Shown here: positions 1-9,553 of the stretch, one piece after another | How positions within the stretch are numbered: position 1 is the stretch's first letter | Layout of the letters: each line of letters opens with the position of its first letter | Notes under the pieces: model-generated | The model's database searches: none | What the model saw: the letters and a program-made list of their open reading frames with translations, nothing else | What the model was told of the DNA's origin: nothing | Program-made: the position numbers and the translations under genes | NCBI RefSeq assembly: GCF_007741535.1 | Contig: NZ_CP036525.1 | Span: forward strand, 2,728,001 to 2,792,000 | DNA: 64,000 nt | Reading direction: 5' to 3' | Source: Rubripirellula lacrimiformis | GTDB lineage: Bacteria; Planctomycetota; Planctomycetia; Pirellulales; Pirellulaceae

Positions 1-2288
1 GCATTTTGAATTTCGACTGCACCGCCGTAGGTGCCCGCTTCCTGGTACTGCCACCATCGGTAGGTCAGCAGGTCATTGTCCGGGTCGACGGTCTCTTCGG
101 CGTTCATCGGGATCGTCGTCCCAGGCGGCGCCTGGAAGTCCAACGGATTGGTCAACGTAACGACCGGCGGATGGTTGGCACCATCGAACGGTTCGACACA
201 CCAGTCGGCCCGTGCTGCGAAGTCGTTTTGCATCGCTGCGGTCCAACGCCAAATCGGCTTCAAGTATTGCGTCAGCTCGCGGTCATCGGGGATTGCTTGA
301 CGCAGCCGAACACGCCCCCATGCCGAATCGCCATACCATCGGCCTGCGGGATACTCGTACGTTGGATCGGCCACTGGATCCAACCATGTGTTGTCTCGAA
401 CCCGGGTATAGCGACCACCCCAGCCACCCCAGTCGGGAGATTCAAGACTGCGCAACCCTGTGGGGATCGTGTGCAAGAATGCTGGCGAATCGCCTTCGGA
501 TCGGAAGTCGCCATCGACAAAATTGCCTTCGTCCGAATCGCGATTCGCCGTCGTGTGCGATTGGTACAGCGAACACAGTGGGCCGTGATCGGCCAGCACG
601 TTTTGCTTCATCCACTGGCCCGCAAAGTATGTCTGCTGTTCGGCCGGAAGATACTTTTTCCAGTGATAGAAGATGGCGATGAATTGGTCCGAGATGATCG
701 TCGGAATGTTGTACTTGCCCCAGTGCGGACGGATGTAGGACTGGTAAGTCGAATCCTGTTCCCAGATGAAAAAGAACCGCAGTTTTTGCGCCACGTAGGC
801 CATCTTGTCGGGATGGTCGTCTTCGATCGTTTTCAGCGCTCGGGCGATCGTGTTGGTACCACCCCACGCTTGAATCCAGATCGGACGGTCATCGGATTCA
901 TCCAGCAAGACTCGGGCGATGTGCTGGGATCCCGGCGTGATTTCATCCATCTCGCCCTCGGTTTTTACGTTCCCCAGAAACGTTCTTGCTTGCAGGAAAT
1001 CGGCTGTCGGATAGCCACTGTCATGCTGAATCAGGTTGGGGTGAACCGCGGCGTAGGCTTTCAAGTACGGCTGAACCCAATCGTCACCAGCCCATTTATG
1101 CCCATGCCAGTGATACTGAGAACTGGACGTCACGATCCCTTCGATATCCCATTGGTTGGCATACAGCAAGAATCGAACCATCGAGCATTCGTCATCAATC
1201 TCGCCGTCACTGGTAACGATGACACGCGGCTTGTCGGAAGATTTGGATGGATTCGAATCGCGAAGCAATTCAATCTTCGGGATCCAGTCACCGTCGAAGT
1301 TCACAGCGGTCGTGTTACGCGCCTTGAAGATGTTTTCCTTGGTGTATTCGGCCGCTTCTTCGTCGGTCAATTGATGAGTCCAAGGAAGGCGATTGTCGCT
1401 TTGAGACCCCGGTCCGTGGTTTTTGTATTCAGCGTAATACGCGGTTTGGTGGTTGGGGCGGCCTTTCCACGGCGACCATCCTTCGGCTCGGATATGCGAT
1501 CCAAGATCGCAGTTCAAAAAGACGACTCGCGCCGCGTTTCCCCATGGTCGGCCCAGTGCCGCGCGGGTCACATCTTCGTCGGCGTGCTTTTCGATCTTGC
1601 AGTTTTGGAAGACGTACCCAAATTGATTGACGTGCTTGCCGTTTTTTAATTTTTGGCTGTGCGCCGTGATCGTCGAATTTTTGCGACAGACGATCGTGCA
1701 AGCTTCGAACATTGCGATGCCATCGCCGTAAATGAAATCCGTTGTGCCTTCGATCCGGCAATCCTTGTGGTACGACCGGTTGTTGCCACCGGTGTAGTAA
1801 GTGTCTTGGAATCCCATGATTCGGCATTGAAAAAACACCGACCGATCACCATCCATTCGCAATGCTGCCGCCTGTCCTCCATCGATGCCGGATCGACTGT
1901 CGATCGTGTTTTGAAAGGTTACGTTTTCCGCGTAGAAACCATCCGCCATCACTCGAGTGCTGGCGTAGTCGGACGTCTTTCCGCCGTAGTTGTTGAAGGT
2001 CAGGATCGTTGTTTCGGACGATTCGCCCAGCAGTGAAAGGTTGATGGCGTCCGAAGGCACACGAATCTTCTCTTTGTACGTGCCTGGCTGGATGAAGATC
2101 GTCGTGCGTATTGATTGGTTCTTTGGCACTGCGTCGATGGCGTCTTGCACCTTGCGGAAATCGCCACTGCCATCGGCGGCAACGACGAAGTCGGCAGCTT
2201 CAGCAGTGAAACCCATCAAGATGCCAAGCAATGCGAATACGGACAAACCGATCCACGCAAGTTTTCGTTTCAAGTGCGTCATGGTCAT
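1..2288 (-). CDS. Secreted pectinesterase (CE8) fused to Sde182-type DUF1593 domain, 3' end cut by window edge
   Basis: The open frame starts at ATG 2288 (alternative in-frame ATG 2282) and runs off the left edge without a stop. Residues 1 to about 32 form a signal peptide ending near AEAAD. Residues ~33-330 are a pectin methylesterase beta-helix with all canonical motifs: GGQAAALR, the catalytic Asp of GFQDTYY, the second Asp of DFIYGDG, and the LGRPW arginine. At about residue 350 a nucleoside-hydrolase-like DUF1593 domain begins (TSDGEIDDECS, then WDIEGIVTSS), followed by the start of the Ig-like C-terminal domain (Asp-rich TVDPDND). Known: CE8 removes methyl esters from homogalacturonan. 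Inferred: a secreted two-step enzyme. It is the last visible gene of the rbs/DUF1593 cluster, separated from its upstream neighbour by a hexamer microsatellite. No long frame on the other strand here is credible as a gene. Confidence 0.9.
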   Translation of the reverse strand, partial: MTMTHLKRKLAWIGLSVFALLGILMGFTAEAADFVVAADGSGDFRKVQDAIDAVPKNQSIRTTIFIQPGTYKEKIRVPSDAINLSLLGESSETTILTFNNYGGKTSDYASTRVMADGFYAENVTFQNTIDSRSGIDGGQAAALRMDGDRSVFFQCRIMGFQDTYYTGGNNRSYHKDCRIEGTTDFIYGDGIAMFEACTIVCRKNSTITAHSQKLKNGKHVNQFGYVFQNCKIEKHADEDVTRAALGRPWGNAARVVFLNCDLGSHIRAEGWSPWKGRPNHQTAYYAEYKNHGPGSQSDNRLPWTHQLTDEEAAEYTKENIFKARNTTAVNFDGDWIPKIELLRDSNPSKSSDKPRVIVTSDGEIDDECSMVRFLLYANQWDIEGIVTSSSQYHWHGHKWAGDDWVQPYLKAYAAVHPNLIQHDSGYPTADFLQARTFLGNVKTEGEMDEITPGSQHIARVLLDESDDRPIWIQAWGGTNTIARALKTIEDDHPDKMAYVAQKLRFFFIWEQDSTYQSYIRPHWGKYNIPTIISDQFIAIFYHWKKYLPAEQQTYFAGQWMKQNVLADHGPLCSLYQSHTTANRDSDEGNFVDGDFRSEGDSPAFLHTIPTGLRSLESPDWGGWGGRYTRVRDNTWLDPVADPTYEYPAGRWYGDSAWGRVRLRQAIPDDRELTQYLKPIWRWTAAMQNDFAARADWCVEPFDGANHPPVVTLTNPLDFQAPPGTTIPMNAEETVDPDNDLLTYRWWQYQEAGTYGGAVEIQN

Positions 2289-2416
2289 GCGATCCTGGCC
2301 AGTTGGCGTCAGTTTTTTGCTTCTCGGGGGCGAATTTTGGGGCCGCGTTTGAGGCGGGAGGCCGGGAGGGTTAACGAGAAAGAGCGATTCGGTTGGTTTG
2401 GTTCGTTGTGGATGGG

Positions 2417-2606
2417 AAGTTCAAGTTCAAGTTCAAGTTCAAGTTCAAGTTCAAGTTCAAGTTCAAGTTCAAGTTCAAGTTCAAGTTCGAGTTCGAGTTC
2501 GAGTTCGAGTTCGAGTTCAAGTTCAAGTTCAAGTTCGAGTTCAAGTTCGAGTTCAAGTTCGAGTTCAAGTTCGAGTTCGAGTTCAAGTTCAAGTTCGAGT
2601 TCAAGT
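2417..2606. repeat. Hexanucleotide microsatellite (GTTCAA/GTTCGA)n
   Basis: About 32 uninterrupted copies of a 6-bp unit, mixing GTTCAA and GTTCGA with no indels. Because the unit is 6 bp and stop-free, every frame is open through it and gives artefactual poly-Ser, (Lys-Phe)n, (Val-Gln)n or (Asn-Leu)n frames that are not genes. It fills the 457-bp gap between two DUF1593 genes, so a cluster transcript would include it in the 5' region of the pectinesterase fusion. Confidence 0.97.
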
Positions 2607-2622
2607 AGGGATACAGTTCAAA

Positions 2623-2657
2623 AACTTAAACTCGAACTTAAACTCGAACTCGAACTT
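2623..2657. repeat. Inverted complement of the hexamer microsatellite
   Basis: Directly after the hexamer array comes a short stretch built of AACTTA and AACTCG units, the reverse complement of the GTTCGA/GTTTAA register. It can pair with the array, so the transcript could form a slipping hairpin with an arm of up to about 35 nt. The rest of the gap (2658-2745 and 2289-2416) shows no gene. Confidence 0.75.
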
Positions 2658-2745
2658 TCTTCCCCCGCACCCACTCCCGCACCTATCCGCTACCCCGGTC
2701 TACCGGTCTCCCTCGATCACCTCCTTCACCCGTCCCACGTCCGAT

Positions 2746-4182
2746 CTAATCAGTAACATCAACGATCACGCGGCTATACCGCGTCAACGCTGGGGTCCCT
2801 TGGTCGGTCACCGCCAAGATGATGTGCATCGTTCCCGTTTTGGGTTCCATGACCAAGCGATCGGGGACGGTGAACGAAGCCTGGGGCTGATCAAAGTTGT
2901 CGATCGCCAATGGCTGACCCGAGCGCGCCGTTGAAGTCGTGAACGTGCCGACTTCGGGGTAATAGAACCACTGGAACGAAAGTTCATCCCCGTCCGGGTC
3001 CGTGCTGCCAGCGGCGCCAAGTTTGACGACGTCGTCGCGTTTGGCGGTGATGGTCGACGGGTGATCCAGCTTGACGATGGGCGGGTGATTGGCCTGGGCG
3101 TACGGCTGTGTGGTCCAGTCGATGCGGGCGGCGAAGTCATTCTGATAGGCACTTCGCCAACGCCAAATCGTTGCATGGTTGCTGGTGTGCCAGTTACCGT
3201 CAAAGCCTTTCACTTCGTCGACAGTGTTGGTCCATAGCGGCCTCGTTTCGGGTTCCTGGAACCACTTTTGCATTCGCGGTTGGTACAGTTCATAACGACC
3301 GCCCCAACTGCCCCAATCGGGATGTTCTAGGTCGTTGAGTCCATTTTGGACCAGGCCCAGAAAGCTAGGGGTATCGCCTTCCATCAAGTATTCGGTGTGG
3401 GGATGTTGTGCGCCCAACGGGCCGTGGTTTTGGCGGATGTGCTGGTCCAGCCAATCTTTGTCAACGATGCTGAAGTCGGCTCCGGTGAAACGAGCGTGAA
3501 ATTGATCGCCGCTAATGCCGCTCCACGTGGCATAGTGATACGCACCGCCGGCGTGAATGCCGGGACTGGCGATGTAGAACAGGTTCGGAAAGGTTTTGCG
3601 GATCCACGGTCCGCTATTGTCCTGATCCGAGATCGTGTAGACACGCAGTTTGGCAACGAACTTGGCAAGCTGTTCCGGTGTTCGTGTGGATTGAACTTTC
3701 CACAGCGCCTGGGCCAAGACGTTCGGTCCGCCCCATACTGTCACCCATAGCGGCCGCGCGTCGTCGCGATCGACCGCTGCGATCAGCCATTCCGACCCCG
3801 TGGAATCCTGGCCTTCCCCCACCGCGTTCATGCCATAGTCAGGTCGCCCCTGGCGTATCACCGATAACAGTTTGTCGGCCGTCGGGTAGCCCGGTTCATG
3901 CAACAACAGGTTCGCTTGCACATCGCCATAAGCCTTGACGATTTTTCGGATGCGATCCGGTGCCGTGCGTTTCTGTTGATGGATGGACGTGGTGGCGACC
4001 AAACCTTCGATGTCAAATTGATTGGCGTACGTCAGAAAACGCACCATCGATTGAGCGTCGTCGGGTTCATTCTCGATATCCGTCAGAACAAACACGCGAT
4101 GTTTGGACTCCTCGGCATACGAGAATTGGCCCAAGCCCAGAATGATGACGACAAACAGCCAAAAGGTCGAACAAGATTTCAT
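2746..4182 (-). CDS. Secreted Sde182-type DUF1593 protein (nucleoside-hydrolase-like)
   Basis: 478 residues from ATG 4182, chosen because it opens a clear signal peptide (Lys-Ser then a hydrophobic core ending FSYAEES). A frame extension to 4236 adds only non-signal sequence. Residues ~30-330 are the nucleoside-hydrolase-like fold, with a metal-site-like Asp cluster in [13 protein letters not shown] and WDIEGLV-type strands (here [11 protein letters not shown]). Residues ~375-478 form the Ig-like C-terminal domain ([22 protein letters not shown]). Members of this family were first described as cellulose-binding proteins, and catalytic activity is not established. It lies 124 nt downstream of another DUF1593 gene and probably shares its transcript. 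Confidence 0.9.
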   Translation of the reverse strand: MKSCSTFWLFVVIILGLGQFSYAEESKHRVFVLTDIENEPDDAQSMVRFLTYANQFDIEGLVATTSIHQQKRTAPDRIRKIVKAYGDVQANLLLHEPGYPTADKLLSVIRQGRPDYGMNAVGEGQDSTGSEWLIAAVDRDDARPLWVTVWGGPNVLAQALWKVQSTRTPEQLAKFVAKLRVYTISDQDNSGPWIRKTFPNLFYIASPGIHAGGAYHYATWSGISGDQFHARFTGADFSIVDKDWLDQHIRQNHGPLGAQHPHTEYLMEGDTPSFLGLVQNGLNDLEHPDWGSWGGRYELYQPRMQKWFQEPETRPLWTNTVDEVKGFDGNWHTSNHATIWRWRSAYQNDFAARIDWTTQPYAQANHPPIVKLDHPSTITAKRDDVVKLGAAGSTDPDGDELSFQWFYYPEVGTFTTSTARSGQPLAIDNFDQPQASFTVPDRLVMEPKTGTMHIILAVTDQGTPALTRYSRVIVDVTD

Positions 4183-4306
4183 CGCACGGTAACTCACGTG
4201 ATAGCCGGTGACTGGTAAACGTTTCGCTTGAAGCAATCCGTGCTCTGGGGCAAACTCACAAAATGGATCGCATCGCTTTTCACTGACTTTGCCAGCGAAA
4301 TCAAAT

Positions 4307-5764
4307 TCACTCGGTCGGTTCGAAAATGATTCGGCGATAGCTGGATAGATGGTGATCTCCGTCGTCCGTCACTTCACAGATCACATGGAACGTCTTTCCT
4401 GCCGAACCATGGGGGACTTCGATGGAGGCAACGCTCTTGTCGCCGTTTGTGATTTTGACGTCGCCGGGCAAGGTGCCAGCGGCGGACAACACCCACCAAT
4501 GGAACGTGAGCTTGTCGTCATCGGGATCGGAGGAACCGGATGCGTCCAGGGTGACGGTCGATCCTTGCTTTGGATTCCGGGTCAGGATTTCGATGCCTTC
4601 GCTGTCGTCGATCGTGACGTTTGGATTTCGGTTTCCGGTTCCATCATTGGCCCAGTCCATGCGAGCGGCAAAGTTATTGAACGTGGCCGGATAGAAGTGT
4701 CGGTGCAGTGATGTGCACGTTGCTTTGGCGTCGCCATCGTGGTTCGTATAGCAAAACGTCGTGCCGTCTTCACCTTTGCCCCAGGTGGAATATCCACCCC
4801 AACCGCCTTGATTGGGAACGTTGGGATCGTTCAGCCCAACGGGCATCAGATGCAGAAACGCAGGCGTATCGCCTTCGACTCCGTATTTGTATTTCGGGTA
4901 CACCTTTCCCAGGTTCCCGTGGTTTTGGATGTGCTTGGCGTATTCAGGCCAGTTCTTTTTTCCAGTTCCGTTTTGGAGTTTCCAGGCGCATTCGTCCCAG
5001 ATGAAAAACAGGTCGTCGGCGAATTCCTTTCGTAACCACTGATGCGAACTGTCGGAATACGGGGTGCGTTGTTCGCGATCCTGGTCCGTGATCGTATACA
5101 CGCGAAGCTTGTTTAGAAACTTTTTGAACTCCTCTTCACTGCGGTCTTGCTGGACGCGCCAAACGGCTTGGGCAAGCGTATTGCCGCCACCCCAAACGGT
5201 GATCCAAACCGGGCGGTCGTCATCTTCGTCAGCCAATTCGATGATCAGTTTGCTGCCGGGGGAATCGTTTCCTTCGCCGACATGTTCTGCGCCGCGTTTT
5301 TTACTGCCTAACATCGTGCGGTCACGAAGATACTTTGGACTAGGCCAGTAACCGATTTCTTGCCGCGTTTCGTCTTTCTGGTGCTGGGTTTGGCTGGACC
5401 GTTTTTGGAGATTCGGCAGGTCCTTTTCGTACGCGTTGACCGCGTCATGGATCAGTCCGATGAAGTCATCGCGAGTCTTGTCCAGGCTCCAACCCGTGCT
5501 GAAGACCAGACCTTCGATTTCCAGCATGTCCGCATGAACCATCAACCGAACCAGGGATTCGCTGTCATCGGTTTCCCAGGTGGAAACATCGGTCAACACG
5601 ACCATTCGAGGTTTAGGCGGTGCCGCATCTGACGTCTTGGCTATAGCGAAAAACGCAAACAGGACGGCGAAAGTTGTAACGGCTTTCGGCATCGATCTTA
5701 CCCATCGATATCTCTCAGCGGCTTTCGCTGCGGGGTTCGGTTTCTGGTTGGTCGAAGTCTTCAT
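4307..5764 (-). CDS. Secreted Sde182-type DUF1593 protein, translationally coupled to rbsK
   Basis: 485 residues from ATG 5764. This start overlaps the rbsK stop as ATGA, which argues for it over the in-frame codon at 5776. The N-terminus has a long basic n-region, then a hydrophobic stretch ending AKTSDAAPP, consistent with export. The Asp motif is [14 protein letters not shown], so the DD pair is kept. [25 protein letters not shown] and [11 protein letters not shown] are family landmarks. The C-terminus (residues ~390-485) is the Ig-like module ([16 protein letters not shown]). The four-base overlap with a ribokinase gene is the strongest local evidence that a DUF1593 product is made in step with ribose metabolism. 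The catalytic role is inferred only. Confidence 0.9.
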   Translation of the reverse strand: MKTSTNQKPNPAAKAAERYRWVRSMPKAVTTFAVLFAFFAIAKTSDAAPPKPRMVVLTDVSTWETDDSESLVRLMVHADMLEIEGLVFSTGWSLDKTRDDFIGLIHDAVNAYEKDLPNLQKRSSQTQHQKDETRQEIGYWPSPKYLRDRTMLGSKKRGAEHVGEGNDSPGSKLIIELADEDDDRPVWITVWGGGNTLAQAVWRVQQDRSEEEFKKFLNKLRVYTITDQDREQRTPYSDSSHQWLRKEFADDLFFIWDECAWKLQNGTGKKNWPEYAKHIQNHGNLGKVYPKYKYGVEGDTPAFLHLMPVGLNDPNVPNQGGWGGYSTWGKGEDGTTFCYTNHDGDAKATCTSLHRHFYPATFNNFAARMDWANDGTGNRNPNVTIDDSEGIEILTRNPKQGSTVTLDASGSSDPDDDKLTFHWWVLSAAGTLPGDVKITNGDKSVASIEVPHGSAGKTFHVICEVTDDGDHHLSSYRRIIFEPTE

Positions 5765-6798
5765 TTGCTGATCCATGGGGTGAGTTCATCGGAAGTGGGA
5801 AATGACGTTTGTGTGCCGATTCGAGTGACGGAAATGGCGGCGACGATGCGGGCGATGCCGGCCGCGTCTCGTAATTCCAGGCCATCTGCCAACGACACGG
5901 CTAAGGCTGCGGTGAAGGCGTCTCCGGCGCCCGTGGTGTCGACCGCGGCTACGCTGATTGCGGGAAGGTGTGTAGGACCAGTGTCGTCCAGCACCAATGC
6001 GCCTCGACTGCCCATCGTCAGGACGACCTGCTGGACGCCTCGCCCTCGCAGACGCTGTGCAGCACCGATCGCATCGTCGAAACCTTCGAGTGTCTGAACC
6101 TCGCGTGACGGTATCTCGGGTGCCTGAATCTCGGGTGCCTGAATCTCGGGTGAAGGGCCGACCCGTTCGGTGTCAGCCGGTTTTGTGGTCGTCTGTGGAC
6201 AATCGGCAAGCACTGCGATCTCCGTCATGTTCGGAACACAAACATCGCAGAGTTCCAGAAGTTCGTCGGTGACGCATCCCACCGGTGCGGGCGTTAGGAC
6301 GGTCGTCACGCCCGCGGCACGCGCGATTCGCATCGCTGCTAGGGATGCTTCGATCGGGGTTTCCATCTGGCACAGAACCAAGTCGGCTTGTTCAATGAAT
6401 GACGCTGCCGCCTGGATGTCGGTGGCAGTTAAGCCGTCGTTGGCACCGGCGACCACGATGATGCAGTTCTCTGCGTGATCATCGACAAGGATCGCGGCGG
6501 TGCCGGTGGGCAGATTGGCATCCTTTTGAACGAAAGATGTGTCGATGCCATCGGCTTGGTAGCCGTGGATCGCCTGATCGCCGAAGACATCGTTTCCGAC
6601 GCGTGCGACGAAGGTGACTTGCGCGCCCAGTCGGGCTGCTGCGACAGCTTGATTGGCACCTTTGCCACCCATTCCCTGATGCAGCGAACGGCCGGCCAAT
6701 GTTTCCCCAGGCAGCGGTAGTCGCGGTGTGCGGAACGTCAGATCAACGTTGGCCGAACCAATGACACAGATACGACTGGATCTCTTGAATTCATTCAT
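5761..6798 (-). CDS. rbsK: Ribokinase (PfkB family)
   Basis: 345 residues. Phosphorylates D-ribose at O5 with ATP in the cytoplasm. The N-terminal substrate motif is present (SANVDLTF, LPGETLAG, GMGGKGANQAVAAARLG), as is the C-terminal PfkB signature with anion hole and catalytic Asp (DTTGAGDAFTAAL). The family is usually about 305 residues. The excess is an insertion at roughly residues 205-235 made of repeats (EIQAP, EIQAP, EIPSR, EVQTL) coded by a 15-bp tandem repeat at about 6113-6160. The start lies 6 nt after the rbsC stop, and the stop overlaps the next gene by four bases, so it belongs to the rbs operon. Confidence 0.93.
   Translation of the reverse strand: MNEFKRSSRICVIGSANVDLTFRTPRLPLPGETLAGRSLHQGMGGKGANQAVAAARLGAQVTFVARVGNDVFGDQAIHGYQADGIDTSFVQKDANLPTGTAAILVDDHAENCIIVVAGANDGLTATDIQAAASFIEQADLVLCQMETPIEASLAAMRIARAAGVTTVLTPAPVGCVTDELLELCDVCVPNMTEIAVLADCPQTTTKPADTERVGPSPEIQAPEIQAPEIPSREVQTLEGFDDAIGAAQRLRGRGVQQVVLTMGSRGALVLDDTGPTHLPAISVAAVDTTGAGDAFTAALAVSLADGLELRDAAGIARIVAAISVTRIGTQTSFPTSDELTPWISK
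6113..6160. repeat. rbsK: 15-bp tandem repeat inside rbsK
   Basis: About three copies of a 15-bp unit (plus-strand core ATCTCGGGTGCCTGA) in frame within rbsK. It encodes the EIQAP-type repeats and keeps the reading frame, so it probably arose by slippage into a surface loop. Confidence 0.85.
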
Positions 6799-6804
6799 GG
6801 GATG

Positions 6805-7776
6805 CTAGTCTTCCTGTTGATTCATTCGGTCAATTGCAACGGCCGCTAGAATCACAAAGCCTTTGACCACTTGTTGCCAGAACGGCGAAACGTTTAGCAG
6901 GAACAGGCCGTTATTCAGGATGCCGATGATCAAACAGCCCAGCACAGTACCGATCACACTGCCACGCCCACCCGAAAGCGAAGTGCCACCAATCACTACC
7001 GCAGCGATCGAATCGAGTTCATAGCCGAGTCCCGCGTTGGGCTGGGCGGAATCGAGTCGGGCGGTGACGATCAATCCGGCGACGGCCGATAGCATCCCGC
7101 CCAGGGTGTAGACGGCGACCTTGACCCGTTGGACCGGCAGTCCCGTCAATCGTGCTGCGCGTTCGTTACCGCCGACGGCATAGATGTATCGGCCGAACCG
7201 CGTCTTGCGTGTCAACACCACAAAGACACCGACCAACGCGGCCGTGATCCAAACCGGTACCGGAATGGAAAACAGGATCCCTGTACCAAGGAAACCGAAG
7301 GACGACCCCAGGCCCGTCACGGGGAACCCGCCAGTCCACAACATCGTCAGACCTCGAGCGATGCTGAACATGCCCAACGTCGCGACGAACGGTGGAAGCT
7401 TGAACCGGGTGATCGCCAATCCGTTGAACAAGCCACAGGCAGCACCGGCCAGTAAGCCCGCGACGATCGATCCGAATACCGTGAAGTCCAACCCCACACC
7501 CAGTGTTGGAATCGCTACACCGTTCTTCAGAAGGCCCGCGGCGATCGCACTGGAAAGTGCCAGGATGGCGCCGACGGAAAGGTCGATTCCACCGGTCAGG
7601 ATGATCAGTGTCATGCCAATGGACAAACACAGATTGACGGAGATCTGGCGAAGAATGTTCAGACCATTGTCGGCCGTCAGGAATCTGTCCGACAGCATGC
7701 TGATGGCAACGACCATTAGCACCAGCGCGATCAGCGACTGGAACTTCATCAGTTGTTCGCGGTTGATCTTCAACAT
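6805..7776 (-). CDS. rbsC: Ribose-type ABC transporter permease
   Basis: 323 residues from ATG 7776. Upstream in-frame codons would add about 66 low-complexity basic residues with no homology, so they are rejected. The polytopic inner-membrane protein has the BPD_transp_2 family core (SVNLCLSIGMTLIILTGGIDLSVGAIL, with the GGIDLSVG signature; later GNERAARLTGLPV, VIGGTSLSGGRGSV). It forms the channel of a carbohydrate uptake (CUT2) importer with RbsA and RbsB. It lies 100 nt after rbsA and 6 nt before rbsK. Sugar specificity cannot be read from the permease; ribose is inferred from rbsD and rbsK. Confidence 0.93.
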   Translation of the reverse strand: MLKINREQLMKFQSLIALVLMVVAISMLSDRFLTADNGLNILRQISVNLCLSIGMTLIILTGGIDLSVGAILALSSAIAAGLLKNGVAIPTLGVGLDFTVFGSIVAGLLAGAACGLFNGLAITRFKLPPFVATLGMFSIARGLTMLWTGGFPVTGLGSSFGFLGTGILFSIPVPVWITAALVGVFVVLTRKTRFGRYIYAVGGNERAARLTGLPVQRVKVAVYTLGGMLSAVAGLIVTARLDSAQPNAGLGYELDSIAAVVIGGTSLSGGRGSVIGTVLGCLIIGILNNGLFLLNVSPFWQQVVKGFVILAAVAIDRMNQQED

Positions 7777-7876
7777 GGCCTGGGGATTGGTAGGGTTCGT
7801 TTTTTGGGGGGGCGAATTTGTTCGACGGTTTCGACGGGGGTGGGGTGAGTGTGGCCGAAATCCGAAGTGATTTTGG

Positions 7877-9454
7877 TTATGGGATTGTGGCTGAACTGCA
7901 TGCCACGGATGGCGGCGGACTGGAACGGTGGCTTCCCGGCAATGCCGCACGCATGATCTTTTCTTCCGTCGCATCTTGGCGGCTGAATTCGCCGCTTACG
8001 CGGCCTTCACAAAGCACCAGAATGCGATCGGAAATCGCCATGACTTCGGGCAGTTCGGAAGAAACCGCCAACACCGTCAAACCTTCGCCGGTCAACTCGT
8101 TGATCAAGGAATAGATTTCGTTTTTGGCTTGGATGTCGATCCCGCGTGTGGGTTCATCCAACATCAACACCTTGGGCTCGGTCGCGAGCCATTTGCCGAG
8201 AATGACTTTCTGTTGGTTCCCGCCGCTTAGATTGCGGATCTTCTGGTGCAGTGACGGCGTCTTTACCCGGAACCGCTGCAGTGATTTTTCAACTTGACGA
8301 AGCTCTTTACGGCGGTTCAAAAATCCGAAACGCTGGGCACCATCAAGGCTAGCCAAGTTGGCGTTTTCGGCGACGGTCATCGGCAAGACCAACCCATCAC
8401 GTTTCCGATCCTCGGGGACCAACGCCAACCCGTGCGCGATCGCGTCGCCCGGCGAACGAATCGAAACGGGATGACCACCGATCAAGATGTCGCCGCTGCA
8501 AGATCGATGGTGCAATCCAAACAAACATTCCAGCAACTCCGTTCGGCCCGCACCCATCAATCCGAAGATGCCTAAGACTTCGCCTTGCTTGACGTTCAAA
8601 CAAACTCGGTTGACTAAGAAATCGCCAGGCCGTGTTGGATGTTTTAGCATCATGTTTTCGACCCGCAAAACCTCCTGGTCCGTCGCTGACGACGTCTGAA
8701 TCGATGTTTTGACATCGCGGCCAGCCATCATTCGTACGATTTCATCGCGACTAATGTCACCGATCGCGGCGGTGCCGATCGTGTGACCATCTCGCATCAC
8801 GGTGACTTCGTCGGCAATGTGATTCAGCTCTTCTAACCGGTGAGTGATATAGACGATGGCGACGCCCTGTTTTTTCAGGTCGGCGATTCGTTGGTACAGC
8901 ACTTCGGTTTCATGTTCCGTGATCGCCGATGTCGGTTCGTCCATGATCAGAATACGGACGTCGCCGGCAAGCGCCCTTGCGATCTCGACAAGCTGCTGTT
9001 GCCCAACTCGCAGACGCCCGACCGGTGTCGTCGGTGACACATCCAAATCCAGACGCTGCAACCATTCCGCGGCATTGCGATTCATGACGCGGTAATCGAT
9101 CATCCCAGTCCGCGCAAGTGGTTCCCGTCCTAGGAAGATGTTCTCTGCCACCGTCAGGTCGGGGACCAGGCTTAGTTCCTGGAAAATCATGGCGATACCG
9201 TGGTCGCGTGCATCACGCGGGGTGGTCAATCGCACAGGGTTTCCGTGAATCAGTAATTCGCCTTGATCCGGTGCCAGTACCCCCGCCATGACATTCATCA
9301 GCGTCGATTTGCCCGCCCCGTTTTCGCCCAACAGAGCTGTCAGTCGACCGCTGCGCAGCGTCAGGTCAACGCCCTCCAGCGCTTTCACACCGGGAAACGA
9401 CTTCGATATCCCGCGCGCCTCGAACACGATATCGCTGATTTCCACGAACGTCAT
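7877..9454 (-). CDS. rbsA: Ribose-type ABC transporter, duplicated ATPase
   Basis: 525 residues from ATG 9454, preceded by a GGAAGA ribosome-binding site. A frame extension to 9532 is possible but less likely. The first nucleotide-binding domain has Walker A GENGAGKST, signature VGQQQLVEIARAL and Walker B ILIMDEPTSA. The second has the degenerate P-loop typical of this subfamily (GLMGAGRTELLE), signature LSGGNQQKV and Walker B VLMLDEPTRGID. It energises pentose uptake with RbsB and RbsC. It lies between the DUF2291 gene and rbsC, with gaps of about 100 nt. Confidence 0.95.
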   Translation of the reverse strand: MTFVEISDIVFEARGISKSFPGVKALEGVDLTLRSGRLTALLGENGAGKSTLMNVMAGVLAPDQGELLIHGNPVRLTTPRDARDHGIAMIFQELSLVPDLTVAENIFLGREPLARTGMIDYRVMNRNAAEWLQRLDLDVSPTTPVGRLRVGQQQLVEIARALAGDVRILIMDEPTSAITEHETEVLYQRIADLKKQGVAIVYITHRLEELNHIADEVTVMRDGHTIGTAAIGDISRDEIVRMMAGRDVKTSIQTSSATDQEVLRVENMMLKHPTRPGDFLVNRVCLNVKQGEVLGIFGLMGAGRTELLECLFGLHHRSCSGDILIGGHPVSIRSPGDAIAHGLALVPEDRKRDGLVLPMTVAENANLASLDGAQRFGFLNRRKELRQVEKSLQRFRVKTPSLHQKIRNLSGGNQQKVILGKWLATEPKVLMLDEPTRGIDIQAKNEIYSLINELTGEGLTVLAVSSELPEVMAISDRILVLCEGRVSGEFSRQDATEEKIMRAALPGSHRSSPPPSVACSSATIP

Positions 9455-9553
9455 TCTTCCGAAATTGAGTGAGGGTGGGTCGTGCCAAATGCCATCACGA
9501 CTCTTGGCGTCTTTGCTGAACCTTTCGGTCAAGCATCCAGCTGGGCCAAACGA

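Noticed and set aside
6-1649. 547-codon open frame on the plus strand
   Set aside because: It is antisense to the pectinesterase-DUF1593 gene, whose minus-strand frame shows all CE8 motifs. The plus-strand translation is Arg/Val-rich with no family features.
2115-2756. Plus-strand frame with a poly-serine tract, plus similar KF, VQ and NL repeat frames
   Set aside because: Produced by the stop-free 6-bp microsatellite. The flanks have no coding character.
7777-7974. Longer rbsC starting at 7974
   Set aside because: The added residues are basic low-complexity sequence and overlap the 3' end of rbsA.
9455-9532. Longer rbsA starting at 9532
   Set aside because: The extra 26 residues are not typical of RbsA, and a good ribosome-binding site precedes 9454.
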